This document shows, piece after piece, positions 1-6,001 of a stretch of DNA of 7,453 nucleotides. The notes beneath the pieces were generated by a model. It saw only the letters and a program-made list of their open reading frames with translations, did not search any database and was not told where the DNA came from. This DNA comes from Candidatus Doudnabacteria bacterium (GTDB lineage: Bacteria > Patescibacteriota > Doudnabacteria > UBA920 > 2-01-FULL-50-11): the NCBI GenBank assembly GCA_016205055.1, contig JACQJK010000052.1, positions 1-7,453 of the forward strand, written 5' to 3'. The number at the start of each line of letters is the position of its first letter. Position 1 is the stretch's first letter. The translations under genes were made by a program, and so were the position numbers.

Positions 1-354
1 CACCAACTGCTCACTGTTTTCGTAAATGTTGTCGCCCAAATGCACGGCAACGCTTGCATAATCGGCAAAGTCCTCGGCCAAGGACAGGGCTTGGGCAATG
101 CCTCCGGCTTCTTCCTGAACTTCGTAAGACAATCGTAAACCTAACTCTTTTCCCGAACCGAGCAAGTTCAAGAAATGACCTGCGTGCTCCCGGCCGGACA
201 CGATAAGCACGTCGGAAAATCCGCAAGCGGCCATGGTGGCAAGGGGGAAAAATATCATGGGCCGGTCGTAAACCGGCAGCAGATGTTTATTCGTAACGAA
301 AGTCACTGGACGCAAGCGTGTCCCGGTGCCGCCTGCCAAAATTATCCCTTTCAT
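1..354 (-). CDS. rfbA: Glucose-1-phosphate thymidylyltransferase (RmlA/RfbA), N-terminal part, cut by window edge
   Basis: This enzyme would join glucose-1-phosphate and dTTP to give dTDP-glucose and pyrophosphate, the first cytoplasmic step of dTDP-rhamnose and related dTDP-sugars. The 118 visible residues start MKGIILAGGTGTRLRPVT and carry the nucleotidyltransferase signature GGTGTRLRP (8-16), the downstream Lys in NKHLLPVYDRPM (22-33), GGIAQAL (84-90) and LGDNI (106-110), whose Asp108 is the expected metal-binding residue. Family members are roughly 240 to 350 residues, so much of the protein lies beyond position 1. The ATG overlaps the stop of the DUF2007-like gene in an ATGA, which fixes the start. 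The neighbouring rfbB and rfbD support the dTDP-sugar role. Another nucleotide-sugar pyrophosphorylase of the same fold is possible because the C-terminal half is not visible. Confidence 0.88.
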   Translation of the reverse strand, partial: MKGIILAGGTGTRLRPVTFVTNKHLLPVYDRPMIFFPLATMAACGFSDVLIVSGREHAGHFLNLLGSGKELGLRLSYEVQEEAGGIAQALSLAEDFADYASVAVHLGDNIYENSEQLV

Positions 355-746
355 AGAACTTTTCTTGTGGTTAAAAAGTATTTTACCAGTTCGAACAGCG
401 CGACAACAACCGCGACCGAAAATAACGTCAGGTACAAAGCCGTCCAGAGTTTCAAGAAAAGCGGAGTTTTTCTTGTGACGGTCAACGTCGGTTTGAGTGC
501 TGATGGCGCTGTAACGCCAAAATTAGACTTCACGAATAGCACATCCTTTGCTTGTTTTTCTTTGGCTTGCTCGCAGCTGACCCGCCAACGTTCGCCGGGA
601 AGTACAGCGTTGCCAGCAACGGCTTTCATCTGGGCCATTTGACCGCCTTGATTTACCCGGGTTTTAATCCCGTGCTTTTCCAAGAGCTTACCAATCATCT
701 TGGCTTCGGCTTCGGTTTTGCAAGTGTAAACTTCAACTGTTTTCAT
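351..746 (-). CDS. DUF2007-like small protein with C-terminal transmembrane helix
   Basis: A 131-residue protein of unknown function. Residues 1 to about 72 resemble the DUF2007 ('putative signal transducing protein') fold: MKTVEVYTCKTEAEAKMIGK is followed by KLLEKHGIKTRV (20-31) and the second half ERWRVSCEQAKEKQAKDVLFV (first residue 52). This is the typical pattern of a strand, a helix over sequence-adjacent residues, and a closing strand-helix. A linker rich in Thr, Pro and Ser (about 73-95) leads to one hydrophobic segment at about 98-120 (from LKLWTALYL to VALFEL), then a basic tail TTRKVL, so the soluble domain may be membrane-tethered. The ATG at 746 is chosen because it forms an ATGA overlap with the rfbD stop. 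An in-frame start at 788 would add 14 unlikely residues. Its stop in turn overlaps the rfbA ATG. The position between rfbD and rfbA suggests a link to dTDP-sugar or cell-surface synthesis, but no activity can be assigned. Confidence 0.75.
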   Translation of the reverse strand: MKTVEVYTCKTEAEAKMIGKLLEKHGIKTRVNQGGQMAQMKAVAGNAVLPGERWRVSCEQAKEKQAKDVLFVKSNFGVTAPSALKPTLTVTRKTPLFLKLWTALYLTLFSVAVVVALFELVKYFLTTRKVL

Positions 747-1576
747 ATTGGGTAGTTTGCTAAATAATCGACCAATGCTTCCTGCCACGGCCTGACAAGT
801 GGTAATTTGGTGTTATTGATAATCGCGTACTTGGGCCGAACCGCTTTGCGCGGAAAAGTGGCAGCAGGAACCGGCACTAATTCTACCTCAATTCCTTTTA
901 ATTTGAAAATCTCGCGGGCGAACTCAAACCAGCTGCAATAACCGGCGTTGGCAACATGGTAGATGCCAAAAGGCCGGTCTCCCTCGAAGATTTTCCTGGT
1001 CAATAATGCCAAATCGGAACTCCAAGTCGGGCAACCATATTCATCGTCAATGGCGGCAACGGGTTTGTTGGTCGCAGCCAAACTCAACATTTTTTCGACA
1101 AAACTTTGTTTGCCGCTTCCGGCTTGGCCGAACAGACGATCCAAACGCAAAATGTAATGTTTTTTGGCCATGCTTGCCCCCCGCTCCCCTTGCAGTTTGG
1201 TTTTACCGTAAACCGACAAGGGCATGGGCATCGCGCTTTCGTCATACCCCGCTTTTGATTTCCCGTCGAAAACGTAAGCCGTGCTGTACTGCACCAAAAT
1301 CGCGCCGAGTTCGTCTGCGAGAAGCGCTAACTGCCCGGGCGCTTCGCCGTTTAGACGATGCGCGCTGGCGGGGTTATCCTCGCAGCCGTCCACGTCAGTC
1401 ATCGCCGCGGCGTTGATGATCAACTTCGGCTTTTCTTTGTGGATCTTCTTAGCACTCGTCTCAAAATCGGTAATATCAATATCGCCCAAGTCCCATAGCG
1501 CGGGGTGCAGATCGGCAAAGGATTCCCCCAACGCCCGACCGAGCATGCCATTTGCACCGATGATAAGAACTTTCAT
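743..1576 (-). CDS. rfbD: dTDP-4-dehydrorhamnose reductase family protein (RmlD/RfbD)
   Basis: A short-chain dehydrogenase/reductase of 277 residues, the usual RmlD length. It is expected to reduce dTDP-4-dehydro-L-rhamnose to dTDP-L-rhamnose with NAD(P)H. Visible features are the Rossmann motif GANGMLG (7-13), the INAAAMTDVDGCE segment (54-66), STAYVFDG (98-105), the catalytic pair Y123 and K127 in YGKTK, GCPTW (181-185), YHVAN (206-210) and the RPKYAIINNTKL tail motif (247-258) typical of the family. One oddity is that the near-invariant STDYVFDG reads STAYVFDG, with Ala at residue 100. The ATG overlaps the rfbB stop by ATGA and its own stop overlaps the DUF2007-like start the same way, so the genes are probably translationally coupled. 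No rfbC epimerase is seen here, so the exact dTDP-sugar product is unproven. Confidence 0.9.
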   Translation of the reverse strand: MKVLIIGANGMLGRALGESFADLHPALWDLGDIDITDFETSAKKIHKEKPKLIINAAAMTDVDGCEDNPASAHRLNGEAPGQLALLADELGAILVQYSTAYVFDGKSKAGYDESAMPMPLSVYGKTKLQGERGASMAKKHYILRLDRLFGQAGSGKQSFVEKMLSLAATNKPVAAIDDEYGCPTWSSDLALLTRKIFEGDRPFGIYHVANAGYCSWFEFAREIFKLKGIEVELVPVPAATFPRKAVRPKYAIINNTKLPLVRPWQEALVDYLANYPI

Positions 1577-2589
1577 GGCTGCCCTTGATACTGCTTTTTA
1601 TAGTACTCTTGATATTCACCCGACTTTACCCGCTTCCACCATGACTCATTCTGTTTGTACCACTCCGCGGTTTTTGACAAAGCCAAATCCAACCCCACTT
1701 TCGGCTCCCAACCCAGCTCCGCTTTGATTTTTGACCAATCAAGGGCATAGCGCTGGTCGTGACCCGGGCGATCGGCAACAAACTCGATCCGATCCTCTCC
1801 CAGCCCCATCAACTTTAGCAGCTTTTTGACCACCTCTAAATTAGAAAAAGCGGGATTGCCCGGCCCCACGAAGTAAGTTTCGCCGGGCCTGCCTTTGAGT
1901 AAAATCAAATCTATGGCGCGACAATGATCGGTCACATAAAGCCACTCCCGGACCTGGTTGCCTGGAGCGTACAGCGGCACTTTTTTTCCTTCCAGCAAAT
2001 TCGTAATGGCCAAGGGAATCAGCTTTTCCGGAAACATGTAAGGGCCGAGGTTATTAGCGCAGTTGGAAACGGTTACGGGCAAGCCGTAAGTTGCGTGATA
2101 AGCCCGCACCAAATGATCCGCTCCAGCTTTGGAGGCAGCGTACGGACTGCGCGGCGCGTAAGGAGTATTTTCTGTCCAACGATCCGGCGTTCCCAAGGGC
2201 AAAGACCCAAAAACTTCATCGGTGGACACATGGTGAAAACGAGATATTTTGAGTTTTTTCGCCGCTTCCAGCAAAACGTTTGTTCCTAAAATGTTCGTGC
2301 GAACGAACACTTCCGGGTCGGAAATCGATCGATCCACGTGGGTTTCGGCGGCAAAATGAACGACCGCGTCACAGCCCTCCATTGCTCGCGCCACGGAGCC
2401 AGCATCGCAGATATCTCCTTTGACAAATAAATAATTCGCATTGCCCTCGACGTCTTTTAAATTCTCGAGGTTGCCGGCGTAGGTTAATTTGTCGAAATTC
2501 ACGATATGGTCCTGCGGGTGATGCGCAAGCCAGTAATGAATAAAATTGCTGCCGATAAACCCAGCCCCACCGGTAATCAAAAGTTTCAT
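1573..2589 (-). CDS. rfbB: dTDP-glucose 4,6-dehydratase (RmlB/RfbB)
   Basis: Converts dTDP-glucose to dTDP-4-dehydro-6-deoxyglucose using tightly bound NAD+. The protein has 338 residues, a full family length. It shows the Rossmann glycine motif GGAGFIGSN (7-15), DKLTYAGNLENL (33-44) typical of RmlB, HFAAETHVDRS (78-88), the catalytic STDEVFG segment (122-128, Thr123-Asp124-Glu125), the Y150/K154 pair in YAASK, NNLGPYMFPEKLIP (179-192), REWLYVTDHCRA (214-225) and RPGHDQRYALD (274-284). The ATG lies just after the 3' repeat of the S23-type element. No good Shine-Dalgarno sequence is visible in the 20 bases before it, unlike several upstream genes. It probably headed or continued the operon before the insertion. 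It overlaps rfbD by ATGA. Confidence 0.95.
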   Translation of the reverse strand: MKLLITGGAGFIGSNFIHYWLAHHPQDHIVNFDKLTYAGNLENLKDVEGNANYLFVKGDICDAGSVARAMEGCDAVVHFAAETHVDRSISDPEVFVRTNILGTNVLLEAAKKLKISRFHHVSTDEVFGSLPLGTPDRWTENTPYAPRSPYAASKAGADHLVRAYHATYGLPVTVSNCANNLGPYMFPEKLIPLAITNLLEGKKVPLYAPGNQVREWLYVTDHCRAIDLILLKGRPGETYFVGPGNPAFSNLEVVKKLLKLMGLGEDRIEFVADRPGHDQRYALDWSKIKAELGWEPKVGLDLALSKTAEWYKQNESWWKRVKSGEYQEYYKKQYQGQP

Positions 2590-2594
2590 AGCTT

Positions 2595-2624
2595 AGCTTG
2601 TAGGAATTAGCTTGTAGCTTGTAG
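2595..2624 (+). repeat. AGCTTGTAG repeat cluster, 3' flank of S23 pseudogene
   Basis: Three copies of AGCTTGTAG on the plus strand begin at 2595, 2609 and 2616. The last two overlap with a 7-base period. The cluster covers the last codons and stop of the S23 pseudogene and ends only a few bases from the rfbB start. Its complement recurs at the other side of the pseudogene. Confidence 0.85.
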
Positions 2625-2971
2625 TCTGGAGCTCAAACGATTTAACGTTCTCATCACTTCCTCAAGTAACACATCAATTTTATCAAAATTAAGGTCTTGC
2701 CCCACGGCAAGCGCCTAGCTACTGCTAATAGTGTTTCCAACTCTGCGCCCGAACCAAACGCAGTAATAACGAAATGCCTAAAGTCCTTTCTTGAACCACG
2801 CCTTCTGCCCTCCGCGATATTTGAAGGGATTGAAACTGCGGCTCTATGAGTTTGAGAGATTAATCCATAAGTTTCGCTTTTTGGGTATTAATCTGTAAGT
2901 TCGTAAACCGCAACCACAAGTTCCATTGACTTCTGCCAAACTATCAAATCCTTGTAACTTTCTATTGTCAT
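2607..2971 (-). pseudogene. S23/IVP-type four-helix-bundle protein, broken by a stop and a frameshift
   Basis: From the ATG at 2971 the translation reads MTIESYKDLIVWQKSMEL and continues VVAVYELTD, then hits TAA at 2888-2890 (codon 28). The same frame then resumes with YPKSETYGL, ISQTHRAAVSIPSNIAEGRR and SRKDFRHFVITAFGSGAELE. These are hallmarks of the S23 ribosomal/IVS-protein family: the early DL-x-VW-x-K segment, the AAVSIPSNIAEG block and the GSGAELE turn. Between about 2717 and 2700 the frame shifts by one base, and the tail QDLNFDKIDVLLEEVMRTLN continues in the next frame to a TAA at 2607-2609. The length of 365 bases is one short of 122 codons, so a single-base deletion explains the shift. 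An AGGA from the flanking repeat sits 9 bases before the ATG. The family is related to the Avd-type four-helix bundles. With two lesions the gene is very likely dead, although assembly error could explain one of them. Confidence 0.88.
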
Positions 2972-2980
2972 TTAAATCAA

Positions 2981-2998
2981 TCCTACAAGCTACAACCT
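2981..2998 (-). repeat. AGCTTGTAG repeat, 5' flank of S23 pseudogene (inverted relative to the 3' cluster)
   Basis: On the minus strand this reads as a degenerate AGGTTGTAG (2998-2990) overlapping a perfect AGCTTGTAG (2991-2983) with the same 7-base period as the 3' cluster, then GA. It starts inside the Nudix TAG stop codon (2997-2999) and supplies an AGGA that could serve as the ribosome binding site of the S23 gene. Confidence 0.8.
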
Positions 2999-3533
2999 AC
3001 CACCTGTTTAAGTGCTGTTTGAAAAAATAAAACGAGGTTATGGTCCAACTGTCGGTGATTTGGCCCGCACTGATCATCTTATCGATCTCCGCAAGTGTAA
3101 ATCCCCGCATGTACATGTCAACTTCTCCTCCTTCGCGCTTGTGATCGCCGGAATGCAAGCCCGTTGCTAAAAAAACGTGACCGGCATGATCGGTGAATCC
3201 GGGAGCGCAGTCAAACTTGCCGATAAAAGTCCAACTCTTGGCCGAATAGCCGGTTTCCTCCAGTAATTCTTTTTTTGCTTCGGAAAGCAAATCATCGGAT
3301 TCGCTCGCGCCGGCCGGCAACTCCCAAGTGCGGGCTAGCAATGCGTATCGATACTGGTTGATTAAAAACAATTTTTCGCCGTCAAAAGGAACTATGACTA
3401 CGCCGTTTTTTCTTCTCATAACGTAGTACTTGCCCCGGCTGCCGTCCGGTTTCACCACGTCGTCGTCGAAAACCGCAAAAAACGGGTTCTCGTAAACCTT
3501 GCGGCCGGCAACCTTCTTCCAACTCTCATTCAT
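2997..3533 (-). CDS. Nudix hydrolase, ADP-ribose pyrophosphatase-like
   Basis: A 178-residue Nudix protein resembling NudF-type ADP-ribose pyrophosphatases, which split ADP-ribose into AMP and ribose-5-phosphate. The stretch QYRYALLARTWELPAG (60-75) matches the segment before the Nudix box in that subfamily, and CAPGFTDHAGHVFLAT (109-124) matches the region after it. The box runs from G75 to Y96 and ends KKELLEETGY with E89, E92 and E93 as the expected metal ligands. It departs from GX5EX7REUXEEXGU: the spacing is one residue short, the first Glu appears as Asp, and Arg is replaced by Lys88. The start lies one base after the ahcY stop, behind a strong AGGAGG. The TAG stop is formed at the edge of the AGCTTGTAG repeat. 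The substrate is inferred from resemblance only; other nucleoside diphosphate sugars are possible. Confidence 0.88.
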   Translation of the reverse strand: MNESWKKVAGRKVYENPFFAVFDDDVVKPDGSRGKYYVMRRKNGVVIVPFDGEKLFLINQYRYALLARTWELPAGASESDDLLSEAKKELLEETGYSAKSWTFIGKFDCAPGFTDHAGHVFLATGLHSGDHKREGGEVDMYMRGFTLAEIDKMISAGQITDSWTITSFYFFKQHLNRW

Positions 3534-3534
3534 C

Positions 3535-4791
3535 TTACGTCCCCTCCTGCCAAGAGCTTAAGTATCTTTTTTGCTTTTCACTAAGCTTGTCAATAACAAT
3601 GCCCATGGAACGCAGCTTAAGCAGCGCAACTTCTTCGTCCAGTTCACGCTCCACGGAATAAACTTTCTTCTGCAATCGCGCGTGATTGCGGGCGATGAAC
3701 ACGGCGGCCAACGCCTGGTTGGCAAAACTCATATCCATCACCATCGAGGGGTGCCCTTCGGCAGCGGCAAGATTAACCAAGCGCCCCTGGGCTAATACAA
3801 ACACGCGCCGGCCGTTTTTCAAAAGATATTCTTCCACGTTCGGCTTAAGGAACGTGACGGATTTGCTTAGACGCTTCAAGCCGGCAAGATTCAACTCCAC
3901 GTTAAAATGACCGGCGTTAGCCACAATGCAACCGTCTTTGATCGCCCGAAAATGCTCAACGTCCACCGCGTTGACGTTGCCGGTCACGGTGACCAACAGG
4001 TCGGCTCGTTTAATTGCTTGCCCCATGGGCAAAACCTCAAACCCGTCCATGCGCGCTTCCAAGGCCCGCACCGGGTCAACTTCGGTGACCACGACGATCG
4101 CGTTCATGCCGCGCGCGCGGGCGGCCACGCCTTTGCCGCAGTACCCGTATCCGGCAACCACGAAAGTTTTACCGGCCAACAGCACATTGGTGGCGCGCAG
4201 GATTCCGTCAATGGTTGATTGTCCCGTGCCGTAGCGGTTGTCAAACAAATGTTTGGTTTTGCTGTCGTTGACGGCGATCACCGGGAATTTCAAAAGACCC
4301 TTTTTCTCCAGCGCGCGCAACCGAATGACGCCAGTGGTAGTTTCTTCGCTGGAACCAAAGACGTTTTTGGCCAGATTTTTTTTCTTCCCGTGCAAAAGCG
4401 AAACCAAATCCGCGCCGTCGTCCATGGTGATCTGCGGCCGCAGGGCCAGAGCTTGATTTAAATGGCGGTAGTAGGTTTTTCGGTCTTCGCCGCGGATGGC
4501 GAAAACGGGAATGGAATAATGCCGAACCAAAGAAGCGGCCACGTCGTCCTGCGTTGACAGGGGGTTGGATGCGCACAACATCACTTCCGCGCCGCCGGCG
4601 GCAAGGGTGTCCATTAAATTTGCCGTTTCACTGGTCACGTGCAGGCAAGCGCTCAAGCGCAGTCCGGCCAGCGGTTTTTCTTTGCTAAACCGCTGGCGAA
4701 TCAATTTTAAAACCGGCATTTCCCGCGCGGCCCACTGGATACGCTGGCTGCCGGCGGCCGCCAGACGGGACGATTTGATATCGTATTTCAT
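3535..4791 (-). CDS. ahcY: Adenosylhomocysteinase (S-adenosyl-L-homocysteine hydrolase), short thermophile-like form
   Basis: Reversibly hydrolyses S-adenosylhomocysteine to adenosine and homocysteine with bound NAD+, clearing the inhibitor left by SAM-dependent methylation. Numbered from the ATG at 4791 (418 residues), the sequence shows REMPVLKLIRQRF (23-35), NPLSTQDDVAAS (76-87), DDGADL (124-129), SEETTTGV (148-155), VNDSKTKHLFDNRYGTGQS (174-192), the NAD-binding GYGYCGKG (214-221), EVDPVRALEARMDGF (237-251), NAGHFN (292-297) and GHPSMVMDMSF (346-356). It closes at KQKRYLSSWQEGT and lacks the extra C-terminal tail of animal and many bacterial enzymes, as in Thermotoga and archaeal forms. 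A TTG at 4803 is in frame, but it would overlap the previous gene. The ATG one base after that gene's stop gives the usual N-terminus MKYDIKSS. The PfkB-type kinase upstream could remove the adenosine product. Confidence 0.96.
   Translation of the reverse strand: MKYDIKSSRLAAAGSQRIQWAAREMPVLKLIRQRFSKEKPLAGLRLSACLHVTSETANLMDTLAAGGAEVMLCASNPLSTQDDVAASLVRHYSIPVFAIRGEDRKTYYRHLNQALALRPQITMDDGADLVSLLHGKKKNLAKNVFGSSEETTTGVIRLRALEKKGLLKFPVIAVNDSKTKHLFDNRYGTGQSTIDGILRATNVLLAGKTFVVAGYGYCGKGVAARARGMNAIVVVTEVDPVRALEARMDGFEVLPMGQAIKRADLLVTVTGNVNAVDVEHFRAIKDGCIVANAGHFNVELNLAGLKRLSKSVTFLKPNVEEYLLKNGRRVFVLAQGRLVNLAAAEGHPSMVMDMSFANQALAAVFIARNHARLQKKVYSVERELDEEVALLKLRSMGIVIDKLSEKQKRYLSSWQEGT
3543..3548 (-). 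promoter_or_regulatory. Shine-Dalgarno sequence of the Nudix gene
   Basis: A perfect AGGAGG on the minus strand lies inside the last codons of ahcY, 9 bases before the Nudix ATG at 3533. It confirms the start and shows that the Nudix gene has its own strong initiation signal although it follows ahcY by only one base. Confidence 0.8.
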
Positions 4792-4792
4792 A

Positions 4793-6001
4793 TCAATGCT
4801 CAAGAACGAACCAGTTTTTTCTTTTCACCAACGCATTCATCTTACGACGGAAGTTGTATTCCGTGTCATGTCGAATGGTCCACGCCTTTTGCGGGTCAAA
4901 GTTTGGATCGTCTTTTAGAAAGTAGCGGTGAATTAAGTTTTTTTCCTTATCAGTGGCATTATAACCAAAAGTTCCTTTTTCCTGACCGGCTCCGGCGAAT
5001 TTCACTGGCGGCATATTCATATCCAAGTACAAGGCGAATAAATCGGCTGTCATTTCTTCCACTTGCAGATATTTTTGCAGCTTTGCGTTTGGATTCTGTA
5101 TTTTCTCGTAATCTGCTGGCTCGTCTCCCGTGGAATGACGCGTACGCAACCAAACCAGTACTTTTGACCGCTCCTTCTCTTCATAAACTGCTAAGGCGTC
5201 TTTAAGAAAAGCTAACCTGTCGGAGAGTTTCATCCCTTTGCGGTTCATCCAAGAACTGGCGTGACCGACTTCGTGCGGAGCCGTTCTTCGAAAGCTGTGG
5301 ACTAACTCTGACACAGCTTCAAACTGGGTGGAATTGGGTTGCCGATAAAAAGTCAGACGATTTTCCAAACTGGCAGTGGCGCTGGGCAGACTACGGTTTT
5401 CTCCATATACTCGTCTATACCCTTCCTGCATATTCGGATCGGTAAAGGTATCATAGCGTATCCCGGCTACATTACCCATTATGGTTCCTCGCGGAAAACC
5501 CCCCTTTGTGAAAAAGTCTTTAATATCATCAACCGGCAGATCGTTTTCCGCCCAGCCACTGAACCGCGGTTGCGGCGGGATTGCTTTCTTTTCGGCAAAA
5601 AAGTGCGCTTCTTTTAAATACCATAAAATTTCCGCGCCGAACTCCGCAGATACGGTTTTTGCCGTATCCAGTAACTCCGCTTTCCGACTTTCGGATAACG
5701 GCTCTGCATTTGCGGCATGCCAAACAAATCCCTCGGGAGTGAGTTTTTTTGCGCCCTCCCGGAGAAAAGAGGGAGTTTCGCCGCGAGAAATCGACAATAA
5801 CAAAAAATTTTCCGTAAACTCCCGGTCGGCCGGCTGTTCTAGCGGCGCTTCGCCGCGTGACGGCTTATCGCCTCGCTGGGATAAAGCCGCCAAGGCGCCA
5901 AGTCCCGCGGCCAAAAATTCCCGCCGGGATATCCCCGCTCCCTGTTTTTTTTCAGGTTTTTTTTCCTCCGCTCCCGTCAAACTGTATCTTTCTGGTCTCA
6001 T
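4793..6001 (-). CDS. Putative Tat-exported zinc metallopeptidase-like protein (HEVGH)
   Basis: A 402-residue protein I cannot assign to a named family. The N-terminus has a long charged n-region (1-24), a twin-arginine motif SRREFL (25-30) and a short hydrophobic run AAGLGALAALS (31-41). This is a convincing Tat signal with possible cleavage near residue 38-40, and no lipobox Cys is seen. The mature part contains HEVGH (243-247), a classic HExxH zinc-peptidase motif, and an EEMTADLFALYLD segment (315-327) about 70 residues later whose Glu could be the third zinc ligand, as in gluzincins. No further transmembrane helix is apparent. The protein is rich in charged residues and ends KRKNWFVLEH. 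The ATG overlaps the kinase stop by ATGA and is preceded by GGAG at 7 bases. The ORF sits inside a nucleoside-metabolism operon, which does not explain an exported peptidase. The peptidase call rests on the motif alone. Confidence 0.72.
   Translation of the reverse strand: MRPERYSLTGAEEKKPEKKQGAGISRREFLAAGLGALAALSQRGDKPSRGEAPLEQPADREFTENFLLLSISRGETPSFLREGAKKLTPEGFVWHAANAEPLSESRKAELLDTAKTVSAEFGAEILWYLKEAHFFAEKKAIPPQPRFSGWAENDLPVDDIKDFFTKGGFPRGTIMGNVAGIRYDTFTDPNMQEGYRRVYGENRSLPSATASLENRLTFYRQPNSTQFEAVSELVHSFRRTAPHEVGHASSWMNRKGMKLSDRLAFLKDALAVYEEKERSKVLVWLRTRHSTGDEPADYEKIQNPNAKLQKYLQVEEMTADLFALYLDMNMPPVKFAGAGQEKGTFGYNATDKEKNLIHRYFLKDDPNFDPQKAWTIRHDTEYNFRRKMNALVKRKNWFVLEH

Larger units (their letters stand above)
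2595..2998 (-). mobile_element. Decayed S23/IVS-type element between the Nudix gene and rfbB
   Basis: This stretch fills the gap between the Nudix stop codon and the rfbB start codon and consists of a broken S23-type ORF framed by repeats. Facing ends match as inverted repeats: AGCTTGTAGGA at 2595-2605 against its complement at 2981-2991, and TTGTAGCTTGTAG at 2612-2624 against its complement at 2983-2995. In a transcript the two ends could pair into a stem with the ORF in the loop, which recalls intervening sequences in 23S rRNA that carry S23 proteins. That it was once mobile is an inference. No transposase, reverse transcriptase or clear target-site duplication is visible. Confidence 0.6.

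Noticed and set aside
11..226. Minus-strand 71-codon ORF rich in Arg
   Set aside because: It is a shadow in another frame of the rfbA N-terminus, which has clear family motifs through the same bases.
351..788. Longer start (788) for the DUF2007-like gene
   Set aside because: It adds 14 residues with no domain match and a 46-base overlap with rfbD. The ATG at 746 gives the ATGA overlap seen at other junctions and the expected domain start.
2888..2890. TAA in the S23 gene as a recoded sense codon
   Set aside because: Other genes here end in TAA (ahcY) and the same S23 gene also has a frameshift, so gene decay is the simpler explanation.
2595..2998. CRISPR array or tRNA in the intergenic gap
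   Set aside because: The repeats are 9 bases, inverted on the two sides and without regular spacers. The interior translates as an S23 protein, and no tRNA-like cloverleaf sequence was noticed.
4241..4576. Minus-strand 111-codon ORF inside ahcY
   Set aside because: It is an out-of-frame shadow; the composition is Arg/Pro-rich and without motifs, while ahcY motifs run through the region.
4789..4803. TTG start at 4803 for ahcY
   Set aside because: It would overlap the Tat-protein gene and lacks a clear ribosome binding site. The ATG at 4791 gives a typical SAH hydrolase N-terminus. The choice is not certain.
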